A DNA stretch of 64,000 bases, taken from contig NZ_JAKTNQ010000001.1 of NCBI RefSeq assembly GCF_022760835.1, positions 566 to 64,565 on the forward strand, in the 5' to 3' direction. Position numbers and translations under genes: made by a program. Shown one piece after another: positions 1 through 8,577 of the stretch. How positions within the stretch are numbered: the first letter of the stretch is position 1; each line of letters starts with the position of its first letter. The DNA comes from Thermus altitudinis (lineage in GTDB: Bacteria; Deinococcota; Deinococci; Deinococcales; Thermaceae). Below the pieces are notes generated by a model. The model searched no databases and was not told the origin of the DNA. It saw only the letters and a list, made by a program, of their open reading frames with translations.

Positions 1-402
1 ATGAAGTTTGACCCCGGTAGTCCCAGCTTGGGGGAAGGTGAAGGAGTCGTACCTTCCCTTCCCTTTGAACCTAGGATAACCGGGTTTTTGTCCTTTCTTG
101 ACCCTCCGGAAGAAGCCCTGGAAAGCCCTATCTACCTTCTGTATCACATCCTGTAGGACCTGGGAATGGACAAGTTTGTACTCTGGAAGGGCAGCTCGTA
201 TCTCTGGAAGGCACCTCTTTTGCTCATAGAGGGTGATAGACTTCTTGGCCTTTCGGTAAGAATCCCTCCTTTCTTGTAGGGCGGCATTGTAAAGGTGACG
301 ACACAAGGAGAGTATCTTTTCTAGGTCTCGCTTTTGGGGTTTAGTGGGGTAGAGGCGGTACTTGAAGGCCTTCTTGTAGGGGCTATCCTGAATGTGCTTC
401 AC
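1..402 (-). CDS. tnpB: IS200/IS605-family TnpB (OrfB) N-terminal part, cut by window edge
   Basis: The minus strand is open from the GTG at 402 to the window edge (134 codons), and the C-terminal RuvC part lies outside. The N-terminus carries the OrfB helix-turn-helix signature (AFKYRLYPTKPQKRDLEK), followed by RHLYNAALQERRDSYR and PGYPRFKGKGRYDSFTF, all typical of TnpB proteins of IS200/IS605 elements. TnpB is an RNA-guided nuclease that helps the element persist. In-frame GTG codons at 441 and 459 could extend the protein. The GTG at 402 lies inside its own GGAGGTG, so a start further upstream is quite possible. Codon use is less GC-rich than in the flanking genes, fitting a mobile element. 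No tnpA is visible. Family assignment is firm; start and intactness are not. Confidence 0.85.
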   Translation of the reverse strand, partial: MKHIQDSPYKKAFKYRLYPTKPQKRDLEKILSLCRHLYNAALQERRDSYRKAKKSITLYEQKRCLPEIRAALPEYKLVHSQVLQDVIQKVDRAFQGFFRRVKKGQKPGYPRFKGKGRYDSFTFPQAGTTGVKLH

Positions 403-473
403 CTCCCATTCAGGTGGTGCCGGGTCCGGGGTGGTCCTCACACCGCCGGACCATTTCACTTGTAATGTAGCAC

Positions 474-533
474 GCGGTGGGGGGTCCATGTATCCCCGGT
501 TTCAAAACCGGGGATTATAGCCCCCTACACCGC
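474..533 (-). mobile_element. Imperfect subterminal hairpin, probable left end of the tnpB element
   Basis: An 8-bp perfect stem, ATCCCCGG (492-499) with CCGGGGAT (508-515) around an 8-nt loop, lies inside a longer imperfect stem in which GCGGTG (474-479) and GGGGG (480-484) pair with CACCGC (528-533) and CCCCC (521-525). It sits just upstream of tnpB, where IS200/IS605 elements carry the palindrome that TnpA recognises. The exact element end cannot be set from this sequence. Confidence 0.5.
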
Positions 534-568
534 CTTTTTCTCTAAAGACGGCCCGTCTTCCCGTGGGC

Positions 569-574
569 TATACT
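569..574 (+). promoter_or_regulatory. -10 box TATACT of the cytochrome c gene (leaderless)
   Basis: TATACT ends 6 nt before the ATG at 581, so transcription would begin at or next to the start codon. No Shine-Dalgarno sequence is present. This argues against the in-frame GTG at 563, which lies upstream of the box. Confidence 0.6.
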
Positions 575-580
575 GCCCTT

Positions 581-961
581 ATGAGGAAACTTCTCCTCCT
601 TCTCCTTTTGGGCCCAGGCCTGGCCTGGGCCCAAGGGGCGGAAGGGCTATGGGCCAAAACCTGCGCCGTCTGCCACGGGGACAAGGCCCAAGGGGTAAAG
701 CCTTACCCCGGCCTCCAGGGGGCAGCCCCCTTCTTCGCCACCCCGGAGGGTAGGCGCTACCTGGTCCTGGTGGTCCTCTACGGCAGGAAGGGGGAGGTAG
801 GGCTCATGCCTGGCTTCGCCCAGCTCAAGGATGAGGAGCTGGCCGCCCTTTTGAACCACCTAAGGGCCCTTCTCCAGGCCAAGGGGGAGGCCTTTACGGT
901 GGAGGAGATCCGCCGGGAGCGGGGCCTAAACCTCACTCCCGACAAGGTGAAGCGCCCTTAA
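581..961 (+). CDS. Secreted monoheme c-type cytochrome
   Basis: A 126-residue protein. Residues 1-18 are a signal peptide with a run of seven leucines and an AWA cleavage site. The heme-binding CAVCH follows at residues 28-32, and Met76 in GLMPGF is the likely sixth ligand, so this is a small class I cytochrome c in the periplasm carrying electrons. Its redox partners cannot be read from here. The start at ATG 581 is chosen because a -10 box ends 6 nt before it. It stands alone on this strand between a tnpB element and the convergent ilvD. The two stop codons share the palindrome TTAA at 958-961, leaving no room for a terminator between them. Confidence 0.85.
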   Translation: MRKLLLLLLLGPGLAWAQGAEGLWAKTCAVCHGDKAQGVKPYPGLQGAAPFFATPEGRRYLVLVVLYGRKGEVGLMPGFAQLKDEELAALLNHLRALLQAKGEAFTVEEIRRERGLNLTPDKVKRP

Positions 962-2625
962 AGGGGGTCTTCCAGGACCGCCCCCTCATCCGCCTGCCGC
1001 ACCAGGGCGGCATAACGGGCGAAAACCCCGTGGGTGAAGGCGGGAGGCCGGGGTTGCCAGCGCTCCTGGCGTTTCTTTAGCTCCTCCTCAGGAAGGAGGA
1101 CCTCCAGAAGGCGCCTTTCCACGTCAATGCGTACCCTATCCCCCTCCTGCAACAGGGCGATGGGGCCTCCCACAAAGGCCTCGGGGGCCACGTGGCCGAT
1201 CATGAGCCCCCTTGTGCCCCCGGAGAAGCGGCCATCGGTGAGGAGGGCCACCTCAGGGCCCAGGCCTTCCCCCACCAAGGCGCTGGTGACGGAGAGCATC
1301 TCCGGCATGCCGGGAGCCCCCTTGGGCCCCACGTAACGGATCACCACCACGTCCCCGGGGCGGATCTCCTTGCCCAGGACCTTTTCCATGGCGGCCTCCT
1401 CGGAGTCAAAGACCCGGGCCGGCCCCTCAAAGTAGGTGCGCTCGGTGCCGGCCAGCTTCAAGACCGCACCCCTGGGTGCCAGGTTGCCCCTTAGCACCAC
1501 CAGGCCCCCTTGGGGCTTCAAGGCCTTTTCCACGGGGAAGACCACCTTCTGCCCCTCCGCCTCCCGGTAGGTCCGCTCCACCTCTTCGGCCAGGGTGTTG
1601 CCGGTGAGGGTCCTTTCGTCCCCATAGAGAAGCCCCGCCTCCAGGAGCCTCTTGAAGACCAAGGCGGTGCCCCCAGCCTCGTAGAGCTCCCAGGCGGTGT
1701 AGGTGCCCCAGGGGAGGAGGTCGGCGATCACCGGGGTCTTGCGGGAAACCTGGTCAAAGTCGTCCAAGGAAAGCTCCACCCCCACCTCCTTGGCGATGGC
1801 CAGCAGGTGGAGCACGGCGTTGGTGCTTCCTCCCGTGGCGGCCACAGCGGCGATGGCGTTGAGGAAGCTCCTCCTGGTGAGGAAGTCTTTGGGCTTCCAG
1901 TCCCGCTCTAGGGCCTGGGCCAGGATGCGGCCCGCTTCCCGGGTGGCCCTGGGCTTTTCCGGGTGCACGGCGGGGATGGCGTTGTAGCCCACGGGGGAGA
2001 GGCCCAGGGCCTCGAGGGCCATGGCCATGGTGTTGGCGGTGTACTGGCCCCCGCAGGCCCCGGGGCCAGGGATGGCCCGGCGCTCAATCTCCAAAAGCTC
2101 CTCGTCGGTGATCCTTCCCGCAGCCCTTTGCCCCACCGCCTCAAACACGGAAACGATGGTGAGCTTCCTCCCCTGCCACTCCCCGGGGGCGATGGTGCCC
2201 CCGTAGAGGACCATGCCCGGAACCCCGCTGCGGATCACCCCCATGGCCCCCCCGGGGATGGTCTTGTCGCAGGCGGAGAGGACCACCATGCCGTCATAGA
2301 GGTAGCCCTGGGCCACCAGCTCCACGCTGTCGGCGATCACCTCGCGGCTCACCAGGCTGGCCCGCATCCCGGGAGTGCCCATGCTGATGCCATCGGAGAT
2401 GGCGGGGGCCCCGAACTCAAAGGGGAAGACCCCGGCTTCCCGAAGCCCGGCCTTAAGGTCCAAGGCCAGCTGGCGAAGGTGGTAGTTGCAGGGCATGCCG
2501 TCGGTGAAGGTGTTCACCACCCCCACGAAGGGCCTAGCAAAGTCCTCGTCCCCCACGCCCACCGCCCGGAGCATGGAACGGGCGGGGGCTTGCTGCAAGC
2601 CTTTCTTGATGCGGTCCGATTTCAT
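958..2625 (-). CDS. ilvD: Dihydroxy-acid dehydratase
   Basis: Full-length IlvD/Edd-family protein of 555 residues. It dehydrates 2,3-dihydroxy acids to 2-keto acids in valine and isoleucine synthesis (2-ketoisovalerate also feeds leucine). Iron-sulfur and active-site motifs are present: PCN near residue 46, SACDKTIPGG near 116-125 and GPGACGGQYTANTM near 187-200. It is the last gene of the leu operon and overlaps the preceding SDR gene by 4 bp (ATGA), so it is probably translationally coupled and under the leucine attenuator at 8026-8156. This physically links leucine and valine/isoleucine synthesis. Identification is very firm. Confidence 0.97.
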   Translation of the reverse strand: MKSDRIKKGLQQAPARSMLRAVGVGDEDFARPFVGVVNTFTDGMPCNYHLRQLALDLKAGLREAGVFPFEFGAPAISDGISMGTPGMRASLVSREVIADSVELVAQGYLYDGMVVLSACDKTIPGGAMGVIRSGVPGMVLYGGTIAPGEWQGRKLTIVSVFEAVGQRAAGRITDEELLEIERRAIPGPGACGGQYTANTMAMALEALGLSPVGYNAIPAVHPEKPRATREAGRILAQALERDWKPKDFLTRRSFLNAIAAVAATGGSTNAVLHLLAIAKEVGVELSLDDFDQVSRKTPVIADLLPWGTYTAWELYEAGGTALVFKRLLEAGLLYGDERTLTGNTLAEEVERTYREAEGQKVVFPVEKALKPQGGLVVLRGNLAPRGAVLKLAGTERTYFEGPARVFDSEEAAMEKVLGKEIRPGDVVVIRYVGPKGAPGMPEMLSVTSALVGEGLGPEVALLTDGRFSGGTRGLMIGHVAPEAFVGGPIALLQEGDRVRIDVERRLLEVLLPEEELKKRQERWQPRPPAFTHGVFARYAALVRQADEGAVLEDPL

Positions 2626-3356
2626 GTGTCCCTCCAGGAAACGATCCTTCCATGGTACTGCCGCGGCCTTTGGAGAAGGCGCACCAGGGCCTCTGCCGCC
2701 CTTTCTGGGGTGAGGAGGAGGCCTTCCTCCTTGTACCCGCGGAAAACCTGGTGCAGCACCGGGGCGGCGCTTCCCTGGGCCTCGCGGGCCTGGCGTTGCA
2801 TATCCGTCTCCACCACCCCGGGCCGGTAGACGAAGCAGGTGATCTCGGGCACCTCCGCAGCCAGCTGCTTGGCCAGGTGCTCCTCGGCGGCCTTGGCCAC
2901 GGCATAGGCCCCGATGCCGGGGAGGTTAGACTCCGCCGCCCCCGAGCCCACGTAGACCGCTACCCCCTCTCCCCGTGGCCGCAGAAGGGGGTAGGCAAAG
3001 CGGGCCAGCTGGTACCCGGCGATGAGGTTGGCCTCGAGGACCTCCAAGAAGAGGGGCTCGGCCAGCTCATAGACCAAGGGCCCCGGGTGAAGGACGCCGG
3101 CGTTATGGATGTAGCCGTAAAACCCCCCCAGGGCCTCGGCCTTCCGCACCAGTTCTTGGGCCACCTTGGCCTGGCCGGCGCTTCCCGCCACCGCCTCTGC
3201 CCTTACCCCTAGGGCCCGCACCTCCTCGGCCACCTGCCTCAAGGGGCCTTCCGAGCGGGCGTTCAACACCAGGTCATAGCCGGATCGGGCCAGCTCCAAG
3301 GCCAAGGCCCGGCCGATTCCGCGGCTGGCCCCGGTGAGGATCAGGGTCCTCCTCAT
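2622..3356 (-). CDS. Short-chain dehydrogenase/reductase
   Basis: A 244-residue classical SDR. The Rossmann nucleotide loop TGASRGIG is at residues 8-15, NAG at 85-87, Ser138 in VGSGAAES and the catalytic Tyr151-x3-Lys155 in YAVAK. Arg34 after the second strand (LNARSEG) suggests NADP(H). The substrate is not evident. The sequence resembles sepiapterin-reductase/YueD-type SDRs more than fatty-acid FabG. It overlaps the third Uma2 gene upstream and ilvD downstream by 4 bp each, so it is expressed with the branched-chain amino acid genes, though nothing shows it acts in that pathway. Confidence 0.9.
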   Translation of the reverse strand: MRRTLILTGASRGIGRALALELARSGYDLVLNARSEGPLRQVAEEVRALGVRAEAVAGSAGQAKVAQELVRKAEALGGFYGYIHNAGVLHPGPLVYELAEPLFLEVLEANLIAGYQLARFAYPLLRPRGEGVAVYVGSGAAESNLPGIGAYAVAKAAEEHLAKQLAAEVPEITCFVYRPGVVETDMQRQAREAQGSAAPVLHQVFRGYKEEGLLLTPERAAEALVRLLQRPRQYHGRIVSWRDT

Positions 3357-3886
3357 AGGAGTTCCTCCGCGGGGATCCCCACTCCCATGAAGGCCAGGGT
3401 CTCGCCCGGCCCCAGGGCCCTCACCTCCATGTAGCCTCCTTCTCCCGGCTCCCTATGCACCAAGACCCTTCCCCCTACCAGGTCCACCACCCAGGCCTCA
3501 GGGATGCCGGCTTTGGCGTAGAGGGGGACCTTTACCCCTAGGTCATAGGGCAGGGAGGCCTCCGCCACCTCCACCACCAGAAAGGCCTCGTGCCCTTGGG
3601 GCAGGTGGTCCTCGTAAAAGTCAGCCCGGGGGCGGAGGAGGGCGAGGTCGGGATGGAGCACCGAATCCCCTACCCCTAAGGGGCTTTGCACAAAGAGGAT
3701 GGCCTTATGGGGCACAAGGGGGCTGAAGAGGGCGGTAAGCCTAGCCACCTTGGCGGCGTGGCGTTTCCCAAGGGGGCTCATCTCCAAAAGCTCTCCTTCC
3801 ACCAGTTCCAGCCTGAGGTCCTCGGGGAAGACCCCGGCCTCCACCATGCGGTGGAACTCCTCCAGGGAGATCCGGTGGCGGGTCAT
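3353..3886 (-). CDS. Uma2-family putative nuclease, copy 3 of a tandem triplet
   Basis: A 177-residue DUF820/Uma2 protein of the PD-(D/E)xK nuclease superfamily. The conserved core is visible: HPDLALL near residues 76-82, FLVVEVAEASLPYDLGVK (Glu and Lys of the E-x-K core) and KAGIPEAWVVDL. The family is abundant in cyanobacteria and Thermus, and its biological role is not established. It starts at ATG 3886, overlapping the previous Uma2 stop by 4 bp. The first 31 codons are almost identical in DNA to copy 2 (one difference over 3792-3884 against 4322-4414), while the rest has diverged, suggesting recent gene conversion or duplication. Confidence 0.88.
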   Translation of the reverse strand: MTRHRISLEEFHRMVEAGVFPEDLRLELVEGELLEMSPLGKRHAAKVARLTALFSPLVPHKAILFVQSPLGVGDSVLHPDLALLRPRADFYEDHLPQGHEAFLVVEVAEASLPYDLGVKVPLYAKAGIPEAWVVDLVGGRVLVHREPGEGGYMEVRALGPGETLAFMGVGIPAEELL

Positions 3887-4416
3887 GGCAGCACCTCCCT
3901 CACGGGGACCTTGAGCCCCAGGATTTCCAGCTCGCCTCCTTCTAAGGTGTGCCGTTCCTGATACCCCCCTCCACGGGGGTTGCGGAACACGTGTACCCTA
4001 CGGTGCGCTAGGTCCACCACCCAGACCTCGGGCACCCCCGCCTGGGCGTAGAGGGGGGTTTTCACGTTCAGGTCGTAATCCAAGGAGGCCTCGGCCACCT
4101 CCACCAGCAAAAGGACCTCCTGGCCCAAGGGGTGCCGGTGGGGACTATCCCCTTGCGGGGGGAGAAGGACCAGGTCTGGGTAGAGCTCGGATCCGCCCAC
4201 CACCAAGGGGTTTTGCACGGAAAGAAGGGCTTTGCCCAGCTGGACCAAAGGGGCCAGCAAGGCGGTGAGCCGCCGCACCACGAAGGCGTGCTTAGGGCCA
4301 ATGGGGCTCATCTCCACCAGTTCTCCTTCCACCAGTTCCAGCCTGAGGTCCTCGGGGAAGACTCCGGCCTCCACCATGCGGTGGAACTCCTCCAGGGAGA
4401 TCCGGTGGCGGGTCAC
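3883..4416 (-). CDS. Uma2-family putative nuclease, copy 2 of a tandem triplet
   Basis: A 177-residue Uma2 (DUF820) protein with the same fold signature as its neighbours: YPDLVLLPP, LLVEVAEASLDYDLNVK and QAGVPEVWVVDL. It starts with GTG at 4416, where copy 3 has ATG in the same position. It overlaps both flanking Uma2 genes by 4 bp, so the three are probably made in equal amounts and could form hetero-oligomers (inference). Function is unknown. It lies inside the leuCDB...ilvD transcript. Confidence 0.88.
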   Translation of the reverse strand: MTRHRISLEEFHRMVEAGVFPEDLRLELVEGELVEMSPIGPKHAFVVRRLTALLAPLVQLGKALLSVQNPLVVGGSELYPDLVLLPPQGDSPHRHPLGQEVLLLVEVAEASLDYDLNVKTPLYAQAGVPEVWVVDLAHRRVHVFRNPRGGGYQERHTLEGGELEILGLKVPVREVLP

Positions 4417-4949
4417 GGTAGGACCTCCTTTACCGGGATCTTGAGCCCCAGGATTTCCAGCTCGCCCTCGGCCAGGATGTTCTCCCCATAGGTGCTTTCC
4501 CCTGGCTTGCGGAAGACCTGTACCTGATGGCCTAGCAGGTCCACCAGCCAGACTTCGGGGATTCCCGCCTGGGCGTAGAGGGGAACCTTTACCCCCAAGT
4601 CGTACTCACGCGAGGTCTCCGCCACCTCCACCACCAGGAGGGCATCCTGGGCCTCGGGGATCCGGTCCCGGTAGAAGTCTTCCCGGTAGGCGAGGAGGAC
4701 CAGGTCGGGCTGGGGTTCGCTTTCCGGGGAGAGCCTCAAGGGGTCTTGGACCTGCAGGAGGGCTTTTTGGGCCTGTTGCAGGGGGAAGAGAAGGTTCATC
4801 AGGCGCTTCACCGCGGCCATATGGCGTTTGCCCACGGGGCTCAGGTTCACGATCTCCCCTTCCACCAGCTCCACCCGGGCGTCCTCGGGGAGGATGCCGG
4901 TCTCCGCCATGCGGTGGAAGTCCTCGGCGCTGAAACGGTAGCGGAGCAT
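4413..4949 (-). CDS. Uma2-family putative nuclease, copy 1 of a tandem triplet
   Basis: A 178-residue Uma2 (DUF820) protein. It is the first and most diverged of three tandem copies (FSAEDFHRMAETGILPEDAR against the ISLEEFHRMVEAGVFPEDLR of the other two). The core residues of the PD-(D/E)xK-like fold are kept: QPDLVLL, LLVVEVAETSREYDLGVK and QAGIPEVWLVDL. ATG at 4949 lies 5 nt after the leuB stop, so it is read from the leu promoter. No role in amino acid synthesis is apparent. Confidence 0.88.
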   Translation of the reverse strand: MLRYRFSAEDFHRMAETGILPEDARVELVEGEIVNLSPVGKRHMAAVKRLMNLLFPLQQAQKALLQVQDPLRLSPESEPQPDLVLLAYREDFYRDRIPEAQDALLVVEVAETSREYDLGVKVPLYAQAGIPEVWLVDLLGHQVQVFRKPGESTYGENILAEGELEILGLKIPVKEVLP

Positions 4950-4954
4950 TTTCC

Positions 4955-6594
<1,640 letters not shown>

Positions 6595-6597
6595 GGC

Positions 6598-8010
6598 CTA
6601 CCTCCCAATCCCAAAGACTTCCCGGGCGTCGGCGATCTCTCCCGTCACCGCCGCCGCCGCCACCATCAGGGGGCTCATGAGCACCGTGCGCCCCCTTGGG
6701 CTTCCCATCCTTCCCTTGTAGTTGCGGTTGGAGGAGCTGGCCGCCAGCTCGTCCCCTTGCAGGCGGTCCGGGTTCATGGCCAAGCACATGGAGCACCCTG
6801 GGTTGCGCCACTCAAACCCCGCTTCCCGGAAGACCTCGGCGATGCCCTCCTCCTCCGCCCTTTTGGCCACCCACTCCGAGCCCGGCACCACCAGGGCCCG
6901 CACCCCCTTCTTCACCTTGTGGCCCTTCAGGTGGCGGGCCACCTCGCGGAGGTCGGAGAGCCTGGCGTTGGTGCAGCTGCCGATGAAGGCCACCTGGATG
7001 GGCACCCCTTTGATGGGCTGCCCCGGCCTAAGCCCCATGTAGGCCAAGGCCTCCTCGGCCAAGGGCCGCTCCTCGGGGGAAAGCTCCTCCAGAAGGGGAA
7101 TGCGGCCATCAATGGGTACGGCCTGCCCTGGGTTGATGCCCCAGGTCACCGTGGGGGGGATTTCCTCCGCCCGGAAGGTGACCACGTCATCATAGGTGGC
7201 ATCGGGGTCGGAGGCCATGGCCCGCCAGCGCCTTTTGGCCTCCTCCCACTCCGCGCCCTTGGGGCTATAGGGGCGGCCCTCGAGGTAGGCGAAGGTGGTC
7301 TCGTCGGGGTTCACGTAGCCGATGCGGGCCCCACCTTCAATGGACATGTTGCAAAGGGTCATGCGGCTTTCCATGTCCATGGCCTCCACCGTGCTTCCCC
7401 CATACTCGTAGGCGTAGCCCAATCCCCCCTTTACCCCCAGGTGGCGGATGATGTGCAGGATCACGTCCTTGGCGTAGACCCCGGGGGCAAGCTTCCCTTC
7501 TATGTTGATACGCCGTACCTTCAGCTTCCTTGCCGCCAGGGTCTGGGTGGCCAGGACGTCCCGCACCTGGCTGGTGCCGATGCCAAAGGCCACGGCCCCG
7601 AAGGCCCCGTGGGTGGAGGTGTGGGAGTCCCCGCAGGCGATGGTCATCCCCGGCTGGGTGAGGCCCAGCTGGGGGCCGATCACGTGCACGATGCCCTGGT
7701 TCCCGCTTCCCAGGTCAAAGAAGGTGATTCCGTGCTCCTTTGTGTTCTCCCTAAGGGCCTCCAGCATGCTCTGGGCCAAGGGGTCCTGGAAGGGCTCGGT
7801 GCGGTCGTGGGTGGGGACGATGTGGTCCACGGTGGCGAAGGTGCGGTGGGGGTAGCGTACCCTAAGGCCCAGGTCCCTAAGCATCCCGAAGGCCTGGGGG
7901 CTGGTCACCTCGTGGAGGAGGTGGAGGTCTATGAAAAGCTGGCTCTGTCCGCTTTTCAGCTTACGCACCTCGTGGGCTTCCCAAACCTTCTCGTAAAGCG
8001 TTTTTCCCAT
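6598..8010 (-). CDS. leuC: 3-isopropylmalate dehydratase large subunit
   Basis: A 470-residue aconitase-family protein. It holds the [4Fe-4S] cluster through Cys in IGSCTNAR and the CSMC pair near the C-terminus ([12 protein letters not shown]). Other landmarks are [27 protein letters not shown] and [15 protein letters not shown]. The start is set at ATG 8010, which follows GGGAGGGAGC and aligns with the usual LeuC N-terminus ([13 protein letters not shown]). The open frame runs upstream to 8061 but there it lies in the attenuator. It is the first structural gene of the operon. Confidence 0.97.
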   Translation of the reverse strand: MGKTLYEKVWEAHEVRKLKSGQSQLFIDLHLLHEVTSPQAFGMLRDLGLRVRYPHRTFATVDHIVPTHDRTEPFQDPLAQSMLEALRENTKEHGITFFDLGSGNQGIVHVIGPQLGLTQPGMTIACGDSHTSTHGAFGAVAFGIGTSQVRDVLATQTLAARKLKVRRINIEGKLAPGVYAKDVILHIIRHLGVKGGLGYAYEYGGSTVEAMDMESRMTLCNMSIEGGARIGYVNPDETTFAYLEGRPYSPKGAEWEEAKRRWRAMASDPDATYDDVVTFRAEEIPPTVTWGINPGQAVPIDGRIPLLEELSPEERPLAEEALAYMGLRPGQPIKGVPIQVAFIGSCTNARLSDLREVARHLKGHKVKKGVRALVVPGSEWVAKRAEEEGIAEVFREAGFEWRNPGCSMCLAMNPDRLQGDELAASSSNRNYKGRMGSPRGRTVLMSPLMVAAAAVTGEIADAREVFGIGR

Positions 8011-8025
8011 GCTCCCTCCCTTATG

Positions 8026-8054
8026 AAAACCCCCCGGGTCCTTGGGCCCGGGGG
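8026..8054 (-). terminator. Rho-independent attenuator of the leu operon
   Basis: On the minus strand CCCCCGGG (8054-8047) pairs perfectly with CCCGGGGG (8038-8031) around an 8-nt loop and is followed by TTTT at 8029-8026. This is upstream of the leuC start. The 5' arm is also complementary to GGGCCCGG at 8084-8077 inside the leader ORF (CCGGGCCC at 8051-8044), giving a mutually exclusive antiterminator. Confidence 0.85.
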
Positions 8055-8071
8055 AAGGCAACAGGGCTTCC

Positions 8072-8119
8072 CTAAACCGGGCCCGCCCGGCCTAGGTCTA
8101 GCAGGAAGCCCCGCCGCAT
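8072..8119 (-). CDS. leuL: Putative leu operon leader peptide (15 aa)
   Basis: A 15-codon ORF, ATG 8119 to TAG 8072, encoding [15 protein letters not shown]. Three of codons 6-9 are leucine (CTG CTA GAC CTA), two of them the CTA codon that is scarce in the genes of this window. The last codons (8084-8077) form one arm of an antiterminator that competes with the terminator at 8026-8054. Its ATG lies 8 nt after the -10 box, so it is probably translated from a leaderless mRNA. Layout and codon content match classical leu leader peptides. Expression of the peptide itself is inferred. Confidence 0.75.
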   Translation of the reverse strand: MRRGFLLDLGRAGPV

Positions 8120-8127
8120 TGCCCTAT

Positions 8128-8156
8128 AGCCTACGCCCCTTGGGCCCAGGGGTCAA
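8128..8156 (-). promoter_or_regulatory. Promoter of the leu-Uma2-ilvD operon
   Basis: Minus-strand TTGACC (8156-8151), a 17-nt spacer and TAGGCT (8133-8128) form a good sigma-A promoter. The leader peptide ATG follows 8 nt later. A TATAGG box 5 nt further on is a weaker alternative for -10. Confidence 0.7.
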
Positions 8157-8291
8157 GGCCTGGGCTAGCCTGGGAAGATGACCACGAAGCGCCCCTACGG
8201 GCGGGAAGGGACTGTGGAAGGGGCGATGGCCACCCTCCCGGGGTCAGCCCCAAAGGGGCTATCTTGACGGGTTACCGCCCGGGAAACCCGC

Positions 8292-8411
8292 ATGGACCGC
8301 CTGTGCCAGGGAATCAGTGGTGAACTTGTGGCCTTGCGCCAGGAGCTTAAGGCAGGCATCAACACCGCCTCATGCTGCCTGGCGGTGGTCCCCTTTTGCC
8401 CTAGGGCTTGA
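8292..8411 (+). pseudogene. Possible remnant of a small coiled-coil protein gene
   Basis: Between the leu promoter and tRNA-Leu is about 250 bp without a convincing gene. A 39-codon frame starting at ATG 8292 contains ISGELVALRQELKAGI, preceded in frame by VTARETR, which recalls the C-terminal halves of small Thermus coiled-coil proteins. It ends inside the -35 box of the tRNA promoter. I see no ribosome site. It may be a decayed gene end or chance. Confidence 0.2.
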
Positions 8412-8436
8412 CGGGGATAGGGCCCTTCCGTACAAT
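8408..8436 (+). promoter_or_regulatory. Promoter of tRNA-Leu
   Basis: TTGACG (8408-8413), a 17-nt spacer and TACAAT (8431-8436), placed 13 nt before the first base of the tRNA. This is a near-consensus promoter, as expected for a stable RNA gene. Confidence 0.75.
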
Positions 8437-8449
8437 AACCCTTGCGTCT

Positions 8450-8536
8450 GCCGGGGTGGCGGAATTGGTAGACGCGCACGATTCAGGGTCGTGTGTCCTC
8501 ACGGACGTGCGGGTTCAAGTCCCGCCCCCGGCACCA
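8450..8536 (+). tRNA. tRNA-Leu (anticodon CAG)
   Basis: An 87-nt class II tRNA with an encoded CCA end. The acceptor stem pairs GCCGGGG with CCCCGGC. The anticodon stem CACGA/TCGTG frames the loop TTCAGGG with anticodon CAG, which reads CTG. A long variable arm follows, and the T-arm is GCGGG TTCAAGT CCCGC. It lies about 290 bp from the divergent leu operon promoter. Confidence 0.97.
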
Positions 8537-8541
8537 AAAGG

Positions 8542-8562
8542 CCCCGCTCAGGCGGGGTTTTT
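8542..8562 (+). terminator. Rho-independent terminator of tRNA-Leu
   Basis: CCCCGC (8542-8547) and GCGGGG (8552-8557) form a 6-bp stem with a TCAG loop, followed by TTTTT (8558-8562). Confidence 0.85.
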
Positions 8563-8564
8563 GC

Positions 8565-8570
8565 TATTCT
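8565..8570 (+). promoter_or_regulatory. -10 box TATTCT of trpS (leaderless)
   Basis: TATTCT ends 7 nt before the trpS ATG at 8578, directly after the T-run of the tRNA terminator. No clear -35 is seen, because that position is occupied by the terminator stem. Some read-through from the tRNA is an alternative. Confidence 0.45.
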
Positions 8571-8577
8571 TAAGGCC

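Noticed and set aside
8195-8479. 94-codon minus-strand frame overlapping tRNA-Leu and its promoter
   Set aside because: No motif, no ribosome site, and it covers a tRNA gene and its promoter.
8317-8577. N-terminal extension of trpS through the tRNA-Leu gene
   Set aside because: The frame passes through a complete tRNA and its terminator; synthetase homology begins at ATG 8578.
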